NCBI GenBank assembly: GCA_005879315.1
Contig: VBLC01000040.1
Location: 62,001-126,000 of the forward strand
DNA from: Deltaproteobacteria bacterium
Lineage (GTDB): Bacteria > Myxococcota > Myxococcia > Myxococcales > 40CM-4-68-19
Length of the DNA stretch: 64,000 nucleotides
Reading direction: 5' to 3'
Shown: positions 57,560 through 64,000 of the stretch, piece after piece
Layout of the letters: each line of letters opens with the position of its first letter
Position numbering within the stretch: the first letter of the stretch is position 1
Notes under the pieces: model-generated
Database searches by the model: none
Seen by the model: only the letters and a program-made list of their open reading frames with translations
What the model was told of the DNA's origin: nothing
Made by a program: the position numbers and the translations under genes

Positions 57560-58399
57560 TCACGCCTTCGCGCCCGACTCGCGGAACGCCTCGGCGGCGC
57601 GGAAGTCGCTCTCTTCGAGGTCGCGCATCGGTTTGTTGCTCTCGCTGCGCACGCGCTTGAAGACTTCCATCACCTGCAGCTTGTGCGGCCGCGAGTTCGA
57701 GAGCGGGCAGGCCTCATAGGCTTTCATCTCCTCGTCGCAGTAGCCCATCCGCTTCTCGCCGCACTTGGGCTGCATGTACTTCGCCAGCTCGGGCACCTTC
57801 TTCATCAGCTCCGAGCGCATGCGCGCGACCATCGAGCGGATCTCCCACTGCGCCCGGGTGCAGAGCCGCAGGTCGCCGATGTGGAGCAGCTCGGCGAAGT
57901 TGACCATGATCTGGAAGTTGGTGGGCGCGGCATTGGGCAAGACGAAGCGCGCATCCTCGGCAGGGATGCCCGCCGCCACCGCCTCGCGGTAGACGCGGGT
58001 GATCTCGGCCATGAGATTTTCGAACATGGCCTCGCGGCCCGCATCCTTCCAGCTCTCGGGCATGACGAACTCGAGCCGCTCCTCGTTCTTGCCGGTGAAG
58101 CGCACGTACCGCTGCGACTGCTGCTCGAAGGAGATGCCGATGCGATGGCGCACGAACTGGTGCGAGAGCGCGCGCGAGACGCCGCTGATCCCGAACCAGA
58201 AGACCACCTGCTCGAGCGGAGAGACATGGCCGGTCTTGAGACGCTCCTCGACGAACTGGGCGATCTTCTCTCGCGACACCGCCTGCGAGGCGATGTCTTC
58301 CCAGACCTCGCGCGGGGTCTTGGGCGTATAGCAGGTGCGGTAGGCGCCGTAGAGCTTGACGAGCGGGTCGTTGGCGATGTCGATGAGCACGACGTCCAT
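57560..58399 (-). CDS. thyX: Flavin-dependent thymidylate synthase ThyX
   Basis: The 279-residue protein has the ThyX signature RHRIGISFEQQSQRY (RHRx7S), FWFGISGVSRALSHQ before it and RMRSELMKKVPELAKYM in the C-terminal part. It makes dTMP from dUMP using FAD, NADPH and methylenetetrahydrofolate. The ATG at 58399 is preferred to GTG 58414. It abuts boxB convergently, with no gap. Confidence 0.93.
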   Translation of the reverse strand: MDVVLIDIANDPLVKLYGAYRTCYTPKTPREVWEDIASQAVSREKIAQFVEERLKTGHVSPLEQVVFWFGISGVSRALSHQFVRHRIGISFEQQSQRYVRFTGKNEERLEFVMPESWKDAGREAMFENLMAEITRVYREAVAAGIPAEDARFVLPNAAPTNFQIMVNFAELLHIGDLRLCTRAQWEIRSMVARMRSELMKKVPELAKYMQPKCGEKRMGYCDEEMKAYEACPLSNSRPHKLQVMEVFKRVRSESNKPMRDLEESDFRAAEAFRESGAKA

Positions 58400-58447
58400 G
58401 GCTGCGTTGTACACCGACTCGCGCCGCGAAGCTGATACCTTGCGCAG

Positions 58448-58834
58448 GTGCTCGGCCGCGCCACGCCCTACCTGCTCGTCGCCGTCGGCGGCGCCTTGGG
58501 TGCGGTGGCGCGCTTCGCCGTCGCCAACGGATTCGCCCGCCGCCTCGGCACCAGCTGGCCCTACGCCACGCTTTGCATCAACCTGAGCGGCTGCTTCTTC
58601 ATCGCGCTCTTTCTCGCCGCGGCGAGCGAGCGCAACTTCGATCCTGCCTGGCGCTATCTCTTTCCCACCGGCTTCGTCGGCGCGTACACCACCTTCTCCA
58701 CCTACGGGTACGAGACCGTCCGGCTCGTCCAGCTCGGCCAGGCGGCCGGCGCAGTCGTCTACGTCGCGGCCTCGAACGTGCTCGGATTCGGCGCGGTGCT
58801 CCTCGGCAGCTGGATGGCGCGGAGGCTTTTTTGA
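58448..58834 (+). CDS. crcB: Fluoride ion exporter CrcB (Fluc)
   Basis: The 128-residue protein with four helices has the Fluc motifs: VGGALGAVARFAVANGF, NLSGCFFIALF with the conserved Asn, and TGFVGAYTTFSTYGYE with the Phe/Ser/Thr track. Fluc works as a dual-topology dimer and lets fluoride out. The start is a GTG at 58448. No fluoride riboswitch is recognised upstream. Confidence 0.93.
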   Translation: MLGRATPYLLVAVGGALGAVARFAVANGFARRLGTSWPYATLCINLSGCFFIALFLAAASERNFDPAWRYLFPTGFVGAYTTFSTYGYETVRLVQLGQAAGAVVYVAASNVLGFGAVLLGSWMARRLF

Positions 58835-59502
58835 AGCGCCTGGTCGTCTACCTGAGCGAGACCGACAGGCATGGCCTGCGGCCCCTCTGGCGCGAGGTGC
58901 TCGACCTGCTGCGCAAGCACGGCCTCGCCGGTGCCACCGCCAGCAAGGGCCTGGCCGGCTTCGGCCAGAGCGGCAAGCTGCACGAGGACATCGATCCCGA
59001 TGCGATGCCCGACCGGCCGGTGACCGTCGAGGCCATCGACGAAGAGGCCGCCATCGACCGCGCGCTCCCCGACCTCGATGTGCTCGTCCCTCGTGGCCTC
59101 ATCGCCGTGCACGACGTCCAGGTGATCAAGTCGCTCCGGCACGAGAGCAAGGAGACAGCGGTGACGCACAAGAAGCTCACCGGCAAGGCGAAGATGCTGC
59201 GCATCCACATCGGCGCGAACGACACCTGGGAAGGCGAGCCGCTCTTCGATGCGCTCCTCAAGCGCTTCCACCAGCTCGACCTCGCCGGCGCGACCGTCTA
59301 TCGCGGCATCGAGGGCTACGGCGCAACCGGCCGCATCCACCGGCGCGCGGTGTGGCGGTCGAAGGACGAGCCGATCACGGTGGTCATCGTCGATGCCGCC
59401 GAGAAAATCGAGAAGGCGCTGCCCTATCTCGATCAGATGCTGCGCAGCGGGCTCGTCGCCATGTCGGACGTCGACGTCATCATCTACCGCGAGGAGAAGT
59501 GA
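58831..59502 (+). CDS. Tandem DUF190 protein
   Basis: A TTG at 58831, overlapping the crcB stop and preceded by GGAGG, starts a 223-residue product. It has two copies of the DUF190 domain: LKRLVVYLSETDRH at the start and KMLRIHIGANDTWEGEPLFD in the middle, each followed by a GIxGxG-type loop and a DVQVI / DVDVIIY end. DUF190 genes often accompany crcB and are PII-like in fold. A role in fluoride sensing is plausible. Confidence 0.88.
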   Translation: MKRLVVYLSETDRHGLRPLWREVLDLLRKHGLAGATASKGLAGFGQSGKLHEDIDPDAMPDRPVTVEAIDEEAAIDRALPDLDVLVPRGLIAVHDVQVIKSLRHESKETAVTHKKLTGKAKMLRIHIGANDTWEGEPLFDALLKRFHQLDLAGATVYRGIEGYGATGRIHRRAVWRSKDEPITVVIVDAAEKIEKALPYLDQMLRSGLVAMSDVDVIIYREEK

Positions 59503-59757
59503 TTGAGCCCTTTCCTGCGCGCAGTGAGGCGGGTCGTGCGAAGCATCCGGCGCGGGACCACTCTCTCCTACGGAGAGGTGGCTCTGCGGGTCGGCAAGCC
59601 AGGCGGGGCGCGGGCGGTGGTCGCCGCGCTGAACCACCTCGACGACGTCCCCTGGTGGCGGGTGGCGCGGCACGACGGCACGCTCGCTCCGCTCGTCGCT
59701 CGCGAGCAGGCCCGCCTCCTACGCGCGGAAGGATGGAAACTGCGGAAGCGCAGTTAG
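59503..59757 (+). CDS. Alkyltransferase-like (ATL) protein
   Basis: The 84-residue protein is the DNA-binding part of MGMT: GTTLSYGEVALRVGKPGGAR, then VAALNHLDDVPWWRV. In methyltransferases the matching motif is PCHR; here it is PWWR, so the acceptor Cys is missing and the protein is an ATL. ATLs flag O6-alkylguanine for excision repair. A TTG at 59503 is the start, immediately after the DUF190 stop. Confidence 0.85.
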   Translation: MSPFLRAVRRVVRSIRRGTTLSYGEVALRVGKPGGARAVVAALNHLDDVPWWRVARHDGTLAPLVAREQARLLRAEGWKLRKRS

Positions 59758-59766
59758 ACTCCCCCC

Positions 59767-60873
59767 ATGGGCCTCTTCGTGGTCAGCGATCTGCACCTGG
59801 CCGAGCGGGCCTTGGCCTCGATGTTCCACGACGAGGAGCAGGGCCAGCGCCTCGCCGATCTGTGCGCCGAGATCGCCAAAGGCGACGACAACGAGCTCAT
59901 CCTTCTCGGCGACATCTTCGACCTCACCGCCGCCCATCCCCCCAAAGGAGTGGCCGCCTTCGGGCGGTCGCTGGAAGTTCCGCTCGAGGACAAGCCTGCC
60001 CCGCCGCTGCCGTCGATCCTGGCCGCCATCCGCGAGTACAATCCGATCGCTCTCGGCGCCCTCGAAGCGCTCGCCGGGCGCGCCAAGGTCACGCTCGTTC
60101 CCGGCAACCACGACCGTCACCTGGGGGAGGCCGGCGGGCGCGAGGCGCTCGATGCCGCGGGCCTGAAGAACGTGCAGATCGAAGCGAGCGCGGTGCGCCG
60201 CATGCTCGACAAGATCGTGGTTTTGCAGCACGGCCACGCCTGGGATCCCTCGAACGCCACGCCGGCCGGCGGCGGCGAGGCGATGACCGCCGTGCTCCAT
60301 CACGCGGTCGTCCCCTTCCTCCGCTACCTCGCCCCCCGCAGCAACGTGCGCATCGACGCCGACCGCGTGGTGGCGCTCCGTCCCGAGGAGCGGGTCATGC
60401 CGGTGCTCGAGCGCTGGCTGAAGCCGGGGGTCTTCGAGCGCTTCATCGACGCGCTCCTGGCCATTCTCGTCGCCAACCACGCGCTGTCGCGCTCGGTGGC
60501 CTGGCTGGTGACGCCGGCGGTCTTGCGATCGCGGCTGCGCGACGACGACGACCTCTGGGAGCGCGCCGGGCACAGCGCGCTCGGCGCCCTGCAGGGATCG
60601 ACCCCGCTCCCCGGCCGGCCGCCGCCTCCCGACGTGCTGGTGCTGGGGCACACCCACGTCATCGACTGGGCGGTGCACGAGGGCCGGCCAGGCGTGCAGC
60701 GGCTCTACGTCAATCTGGGGACCTGGTCGGCGCGCGCCTCGGATGCGGCCGGCCCGATGGACGCGACGATGCCGACCCTGCAGCTCTCCGCCGACGCGCG
60801 GCGTTTGAGCGCGCATCTCTTCGACCTCTCCGCGAAGTGGCGGACGCTGCAGCGCTTCGAGGTGAACCGATGA
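59767..60873 (+). CDS. Calcineurin-type metallophosphoesterase
   Basis: The 368-residue protein has the full metal-site set: SDLHLAE near the start, LGDIFDL, GNHDRH and GHTHVID near the C-terminus. A long insertion between the third and fourth motifs includes hydrophobic helices (FIDALLAILVANHALSR). It is related to UDP-diacylglucosamine-type phosphoesterases, but the substrate is unknown. The stop overlaps the next ATG. Confidence 0.88.
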   Translation: MGLFVVSDLHLAERALASMFHDEEQGQRLADLCAEIAKGDDNELILLGDIFDLTAAHPPKGVAAFGRSLEVPLEDKPAPPLPSILAAIREYNPIALGALEALAGRAKVTLVPGNHDRHLGEAGGREALDAAGLKNVQIEASAVRRMLDKIVVLQHGHAWDPSNATPAGGGEAMTAVLHHAVVPFLRYLAPRSNVRIDADRVVALRPEERVMPVLERWLKPGVFERFIDALLAILVANHALSRSVAWLVTPAVLRSRLRDDDDLWERAGHSALGALQGSTPLPGRPPPPDVLVLGHTHVIDWAVHEGRPGVQRLYVNLGTWSARASDAAGPMDATMPTLQLSADARRLSAHLFDLSAKWRTLQRFEVNR

Positions 60874-61385
60874 TCGACCGACCCAAGACCCCGCGCGCCT
60901 CGCGGGTGGTGATGACGCAGTCGGTTTTGCCAGGCGACGGAAATCCGCTGGGGACGGCCTTCGGCGGACGGATCGCCCAGTGGATCGACATCGCCGGCGC
61001 CATCGCCTGCCAGCGCCATTGCCGCAGGCGGGTGGTCACGGCCTCGATGGACGACCTCCATTTCCTGCTGCCCATCAAGGTCGGCATGATCGTGGAGTTG
61101 CGCGCGCAGGTGAATGCCGCCTTCCGCACCTCGATGGAGGCCGGTGTGCGCATCGAGAGCGAGAGCCCCTTGACCGGCGAGCGCGCCCACGTCTGCACCG
61201 CGTACCTGACGTTCGTGGCGCAGGACGAGAGCGGCCGCGCCGTCGAGGTGCCCGCGCTGCAGATGGAAGACGACGAGGACCGCCGCCGCGCCCACGACGC
61301 CGGGGAACGCCGGGCGCTGCGGCTCGCGCGCGCGCGCATCCGCAAGGAGCGGCTGCTCTCGGAGCAGAAGGAGCGCAAGGGTTGA
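60870..61385 (+). CDS. Acyl-CoA thioesterase, hotdog fold
   Basis: The 171-residue 4HBT-type thioesterase has SVLPGDGNPLGTAFGGRIAQ and a WIDIAGAIACQRH segment, then MDDLHFLLPIKVGMIVE. This pattern is that of YciA/acyl-CoA hydrolases, where the Asp of WxD is catalytic. It cleaves acyl-CoA to the acid and CoA. The C-terminal 30 residues are basic and helical. It overlaps its neighbours at both ends. Confidence 0.88.
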   Translation: MIDRPKTPRASRVVMTQSVLPGDGNPLGTAFGGRIAQWIDIAGAIACQRHCRRRVVTASMDDLHFLLPIKVGMIVELRAQVNAAFRTSMEAGVRIESESPLTGERAHVCTAYLTFVAQDESGRAVEVPALQMEDDEDRRRAHDAGERRALRLARARIRKERLLSEQKERKG

Positions 61386-62200
61386 GGCGCGCCTCCGCGC
61401 TGCTGCTCGCCCTCGCCGTGTCTCCTCCGGCGCTGGCTCGCGGGAAGCATCTCCCGCCGCGGGTGCGGCCCGAGGACAATCGCCGCCTCAAGGGCAACGC
61501 CAAGGCTTTCTTCAGAGCGCGCGTCGCCTTCGCCGCGCCGCATGACCGCGCCCAGCTCGAAGCAGGCGATCCGGTGCCCATCCAGCTGCGCGTGACCGGC
61601 TACGCCATCGGCGCGCTCTCGCCTGGCGGGCCGGTGCCGCACGCGCATCTCATCGTCGACAACGCGCCGGCGATGGAGATCGACGACCTGCACGCGCCAC
61701 TGCAGCTCAAAGGACTCTCGCCCGGGCCGCACCTCCTGCGCGCGGTGCTGTGCCGGCCTTGGCACGAAGTGGTCAAGGCGCCCAAGGCCTTTGCCATGGT
61801 GCGCTTCTGGGTGGGGCCGAGGCTGCAAGGCAAGGAAGGCTGGGTCGCCGAGCGCGCCGCCTGGCCCGATCCGCGAAACCCCATCCTCACTTACGTGCTT
61901 CCCGTCGGGCGCGGCGAGAAGGTCGAGCTTTCAGGCGCGGCCGATCCCGCGCAGGGACCCGAGCGGCCGCTGCTCGACTTCTATCTCTCCCATGCGCACC
62001 TCGCCCGCCGCGGAGCGAAGGTGCGCGTCGTGCTCGACAAGCGCGAGCTGCCGCTCATCACCGAATGGAAGCCGCTCACCCTGCGGCGGGCGCGCTGGGG
62101 CGCGCATCACGTCACCATCGACCTGCTCAGCAGGAAAGGGGTGCTGGTGAAGAACGCCGTCAACCGAACGCACCGCGCGTTCGAGGCGGGGGGTAGCTAG
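61382..62200 (+). CDS. Secreted hypothetical protein
   Basis: A TTG at 61382, overlapping the thioesterase stop, gives 272 residues with a signal peptide (RRASALLLALAVSPPALA). The mature part is beta-rich with a repeated LRxxRxGxH pattern (DGLSPGPHLLRAVLC-like and RRARWGAHHVTID segments), suggesting an Ig-like fold. No enzyme motif is seen. Its TAG stop lies inside the CTAG at the left end of the repeat element. Confidence 0.6.
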   Translation: MRRASALLLALAVSPPALARGKHLPPRVRPEDNRRLKGNAKAFFRARVAFAAPHDRAQLEAGDPVPIQLRVTGYAIGALSPGGPVPHAHLIVDNAPAMEIDDLHAPLQLKGLSPGPHLLRAVLCRPWHEVVKAPKAFAMVRFWVGPRLQGKEGWVAERAAWPDPRNPILTYVLPVGRGEKVELSGAADPAQGPERPLLDFYLSHAHLARRGAKVRVVLDKRELPLITEWKPLTLRRARWGAHHVTIDLLSRKGVLVKNAVNRTHRAFEAGGS

Positions 62201-62305
62201 TATATCTGCCCGGAAATTCGTTCCGTGTGGTTGAGCGATGAATGCCAGGGGTGGGTTGTAGATTGTTCCGTGATTCGGATCGAAGGCAGGACGGTCAGCT
62301 TCAGG

Positions 62306-62329
62306 AGCCCCAGGCTGAAGCCTGGGGCT
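62306..62329 (+). repeat. REP hairpin, left copy
   Basis: AGCCCCAGGC and GCCTGGGGCT form a perfect 10-bp stem around TGAA. It is the reverse complement of the right copy at 62624-62647. Confidence 0.85.
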
Positions 62330-62412
62330 AGAGAGGCACCAAGCCTCCTTCGGAGGCTCGAGCGCAGTGTTCTGATCGCTCAGCCGTTGATCTCCGCCGA
62401 TCTCGAGGCAGA

Positions 62413-62595
62413 GCCTCATCTCATCTCGTGACTCATCGGTTGGCGCCGGGATCCTTCTTCCGCTGGCAAGCCGGCTACGGTGCCTTCACGATCTCCACTG
62501 CTGACGTGCCGGCCGTCGAACGCTACGTTCTGGATCAGAAGCAGCAGCACGCGAGTCGGGCCCTTGAGCCAACTCTGGAACTTGCCGGTCTTTGA
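62413..62595 (+). pseudogene. C-terminal remnant of a REP-associated tyrosine transposase
   Basis: The frame ending at TGA 62593-62595 reads FFRWQAGYGAFTIS, then AVERYVLDQKQQH. This matches the end of TnpA_REP/Y1 transposases (F-x-WQ-x-GYGAFSVS, then a helix with RY-Q-H). The HUH and tyrosine catalytic region is absent, because only about 60 codons remain. It was too short and degenerate to be listed as an ordinary gene. Confidence 0.7.
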
Positions 62596-62623
62596 GCTTC
62601 CGCAGGAGGCTTGGTGCTCTTTT

Positions 62624-62647
62624 AGCCCCAGGCTTCAGCCTGGGGCT
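62624..62647 (-). repeat. REP hairpin, right copy
   Basis: AGCCCCAGGC, TTCA, GCCTGGGGCT: a perfect 10-bp stem, inverted relative to the left copy. It lies 29 bases after the transposase remnant's stop, the usual place for a REP beside its transposase. Confidence 0.85.
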
Positions 62648-62723
62648 CCTGAAGGCGACAATCTACAACCCACTCCTGAGATCCATCGCCAACCAACACG
62701 GAACGAATTTACGGTTACGCGTA

Positions 62724-63128
62724 CTAGCCCTTCTCGACCGGCTTGCCGGACTTCTCCCAGCCCCTGATGCCGTCCGGCATGATGTAGACGTTCTTGAATC
62801 CGAAGGAGAGCGCCGCCCGGGCGCCCTGGTGGCAGGCCAGTCACTTCCTGTCGTGACAGTAGAAGACCACCTTGCGCGAGCGGTCCTTGGGCAGGTCGGC
62901 TTCCTTCACGTCCTTGAAGCTGACCCACTTCGCGGTCGGGACGTGGCCGGCCTTCCAGTCGTCGTAGGCGTTGTTGTCGAATATGTCGATGTCGCGCTTG
63001 GCGATGAGGTCGGCAACCTCATCGACCGACAGCTCGTTGAAGCCCTCGTGCTTCGCCTCGCCGGCGCGGGCCGCAAAGGCGAGGAAGAGAACGCCGAGTG
63101 CGACGAGAGTCGTGCGGAGGATGGTCAT
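62724..63128 (-). CDS. Periplasmic rhodanese-like protein with in-frame TGA (selenocysteine candidate)
   Basis: The ATG at 63128 begins a signal peptide (MTILRTTLVALGVLFLAFAARA) and a rhodanese domain. After KVVFYCHDRK a TGA occurs at 62843-62841, yet the frame continues with LACHQGARAALSFGFKNVY, then GIRGWEKSGKPVEKG and a TAG at 62726-62724. The tail is standard rhodanese sequence. In recalled homologs the TGA position is Cys in FYCxxxC-x-A-(C/S)-H, so decoding as Sec would give UxxC. A hairpin lies 17-31 bases after the TGA. A nonsense mutation or sequencing error is the alternative. Total 134 codons. Confidence 0.7.
62810..62824 (-). promoter_or_regulatory. SECIS-like stem-loop downstream of in-frame TGA
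   Basis: On the minus strand, GCGCC, loop CGGGC, GGCGC forms a perfect 5-bp GC stem. The loop starts 22 bases after the TGA and has G at its second position, which agrees with the described bacterial SECIS features (small apical loop, early G, loop 16-37 bases from UGA). Such hairpins also arise by chance in GC-rich DNA. Confidence 0.4.
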
Positions 63129-63148
63129 GGGCGGGGAAGGTAATTGGC

Positions 63149-63580
63149 TCAAGTCTGCTTGTCCATGCGGATGTGGGGGATGCCGGCGTCTTGAAACACA
63201 GGACCCGTCGCGACGTATCCGGCGCGCTCGTAGAAGGGCCGCGCCTCCACCTGCGCCCAGAGACTGAACCTGCGCGCTCCGCGGCGGCGCGCCTCCTCCT
63301 CGAGAAAGGCGAGCAGCGCCCTCCCCGCCCCCCGGCCGCGGACGCCGTCGGCGATCGCCATGCGCTGGATCTTCGCCACGCCCGGCTGCTCGAAGATGAA
63401 GCGGCCCGCCCCGCAGGGCACGCCCTCCGCCAGCACCAGGGCGTGGACCGCGTCGGAGCGGTCGTGCTCGTCGACTTCCAGCGAAGGCGGCACGCCTTGC
63501 TCCTCGACGAAGACCGCCCAGCGCAGCCTCAGGCAGAGCTGGATCTGCTCGGGCGAGTCAGCCAGCCGGACTTGAATCAT
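63149..63580 (-). CDS. GNAT family N-acetyltransferase (ElaA-like)
   Basis: The 143-residue protein has the GNAT core IQRMAIADGVRGRGAGRALL, with the acetyl-CoA loop RGRGAG, and ARPFYERAGYVATG. The N-terminal LRLRWAVFVEEQGVP and the EVDEHD segment are typical of the ElaA/YjgM-like group. The acceptor is unknown. It overlaps the OPT gene by 23 bases and precedes the rhodanese gene by 20. Confidence 0.88.
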   Translation of the reverse strand: MIQVRLADSPEQIQLCLRLRWAVFVEEQGVPPSLEVDEHDRSDAVHALVLAEGVPCGAGRFIFEQPGVAKIQRMAIADGVRGRGAGRALLAFLEEEARRRGARRFSLWAQVEARPFYERAGYVATGPVFQDAGIPHIRMDKQT

Positions 63581-64000
63581 CGCTCTTGAGGAGCCGCTCC
63601 GACGCCACCGCCCAGAGCACGGCGCCGAGGCCGAGGAAGAGAAGCAGCGAGACCAGATCGCTCGCGGCGAAGGCGGGGATCTTCGCGCTCACGTTGATGC
63701 GGCCGAGGAAATTGCGGGTCGTCTCGGAGAGCTGCAGGAAGGCGAGGATGGTCCCGATCACCGACGCGCCGGCGATCAGCCCCGAGGAGAAGAGGACTCC
63801 GGGGCCGCTCTCCGCCTCGGCGCCGCTCAGCTTGCGGCGCGCGGTCTTGTCGGCGACGTAGCGGACGAGGCCGCCCAGCAGGATCGGCGTCGAGGTCGAA
63901 AGCGGCAGATAGACCCCGACGGCGAAGGCGAGCGAGGAGAGCCCGCACAATTCCAGCACGACGGAGATGAAGACGCCGATGAGCACCAGTCCCCAGGGCA
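63558..64000 (-). CDS. OPT-family oligopeptide/metal-chelate transporter, 5' end outside window
   Basis: The frame runs off the right edge with no start needed; an internal ATG at 63986 is not the likely start. The visible C-terminal 147 residues are hydrophobic helices with the OPT signature FAVGVYLPLSTSTPIL and GLVRYVADK. OPT transporters import peptides or iron-siderophore-like chelates. The gene is partial. Confidence 0.85.
   Translation of the reverse strand, partial: PWGLVLIGVFISVVLELCGLSSLAFAVGVYLPLSTSTPILLGGLVRYVADKTARRKLSGAEAESGPGVLFSSGLIAGASVIGTILAFLQLSETTRNFLGRINVSAKIPAFAASDLVSLLLFLGLGAVLWAVASERLLKSDDSSPAG

Larger units (their letters stand above)
62195..62729. mobile_element. REP/RAYT-derived inverted-repeat element (MITE-like)
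   Basis: Two inverted arms, about 62195-62362 and 62591-62729, bracket a short core. They share GCTAGTA ends, a perfect 15-mer AAATTCGTTCCGTGT (62214-62228; reverse complement at 62696-62710), GTGGGTTGTAGATTGT and a 24-base hairpin. The core has only the 3' end of a Y1 transposase. It fills the 523 bases between the genes ending at 62200 and 62724. It looks like a deleted REP-associated tyrosine transposase unit. Confidence 0.75.

Noticed and set aside
58400-58447. Fluoride riboswitch upstream of crcB
   Set aside because: The 48 bases between thyX and crcB starts are too short and lack the recognisable aptamer core.
62225-62431. Small plus-strand gene inside the repeat element
   Set aside because: The 68-codon frame is made of the REP arm and shows no coding signal; the recognisable coding scrap is in another frame at 62413-62595.

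Overview
The window is gene-dense, very GC-rich bacterial chromosome with tight overlaps and frequent GTG/TTG starts. A PEGA-tailed Ser/Thr kinase, a PilZ protein, two nuo gene sets, ThyX, a short DnaK with a J-protein and a box-type benzoyl-CoA pathway together suggest a Myxococcota (deltaproteobacterial) genome. That assignment is inferred from gene content and style, not from a marker gene. No rRNA, tRNA or CRISPR array was seen.

Layout: 1-10 kb holds unrelated housekeeping and accessory genes (MscS channel, triple DsbA-like protein, GNAT, Ser/Thr kinase, CutA, PolX, E2 acyltransferase). They are punctuated by five A-tract/T-tract elements not seen elsewhere in the window. 10.1-11.4 kb is an orphan PTS EIIC. 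11.3-17.7 kb (minus strand) is a compact nuoA-B-C-D-G-H-I set. 17.7-23.0 kb holds a YfhO-like membrane protein, a FabG-like reductase and YqjE/DUF3618-type envelope genes. 23.1-34.9 kb (plus strand) is a second set, nuoA-B-C-D-H-I-J-K-L-M-N, whose NuoI carries an extra RnfB-like FeS domain. The two sets share A, B, C, D, H and I; G occurs only in the first and J-N only in the second; nuoE and nuoF are in neither.

35-48.7 kb is mixed: PilZ, RelE-fold proteins, a PHP phosphoesterase, Rrf2, NUDIX, an aminotransferase, a ClpX-like ATPase, a dnaK/J/cvpA operon, a class II amidotransferase-like protein without the catalytic Cys2, CPBP and rhodanese proteins, an A-type Fe-S carrier and low-complexity secreted proteins. 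48.7-57.6 kb contains a 3-oxoadipyl-CoA-type thiolase, an enoyl-CoA hydratase and the divergent boxR / boxC-boxB unit for aerobic benzoyl-CoA degradation, with a visible TGCA-N6-TGCA operator and a leaderless boxR promoter. 57.6-64 kb holds thyX, crcB-DUF190, an alkyltransferase-like protein, a phosphoesterase, a thioesterase, a REP/RAYT-derived inverted-repeat element, a rhodanese interrupted by an in-frame TGA (selenocysteine candidate), a GNAT and a partial OPT transporter.

The most unusual observations are the rhodanese TGA with a hairpin placed like a bacterial SECIS, the A-run/TAATTA/T-run palindromes that carry the stop codons of convergent genes, the NuoI-FeS fusion inside a duplicated and split complex I, and the decayed RAYT element between two genes that both end in its terminal CTAG.
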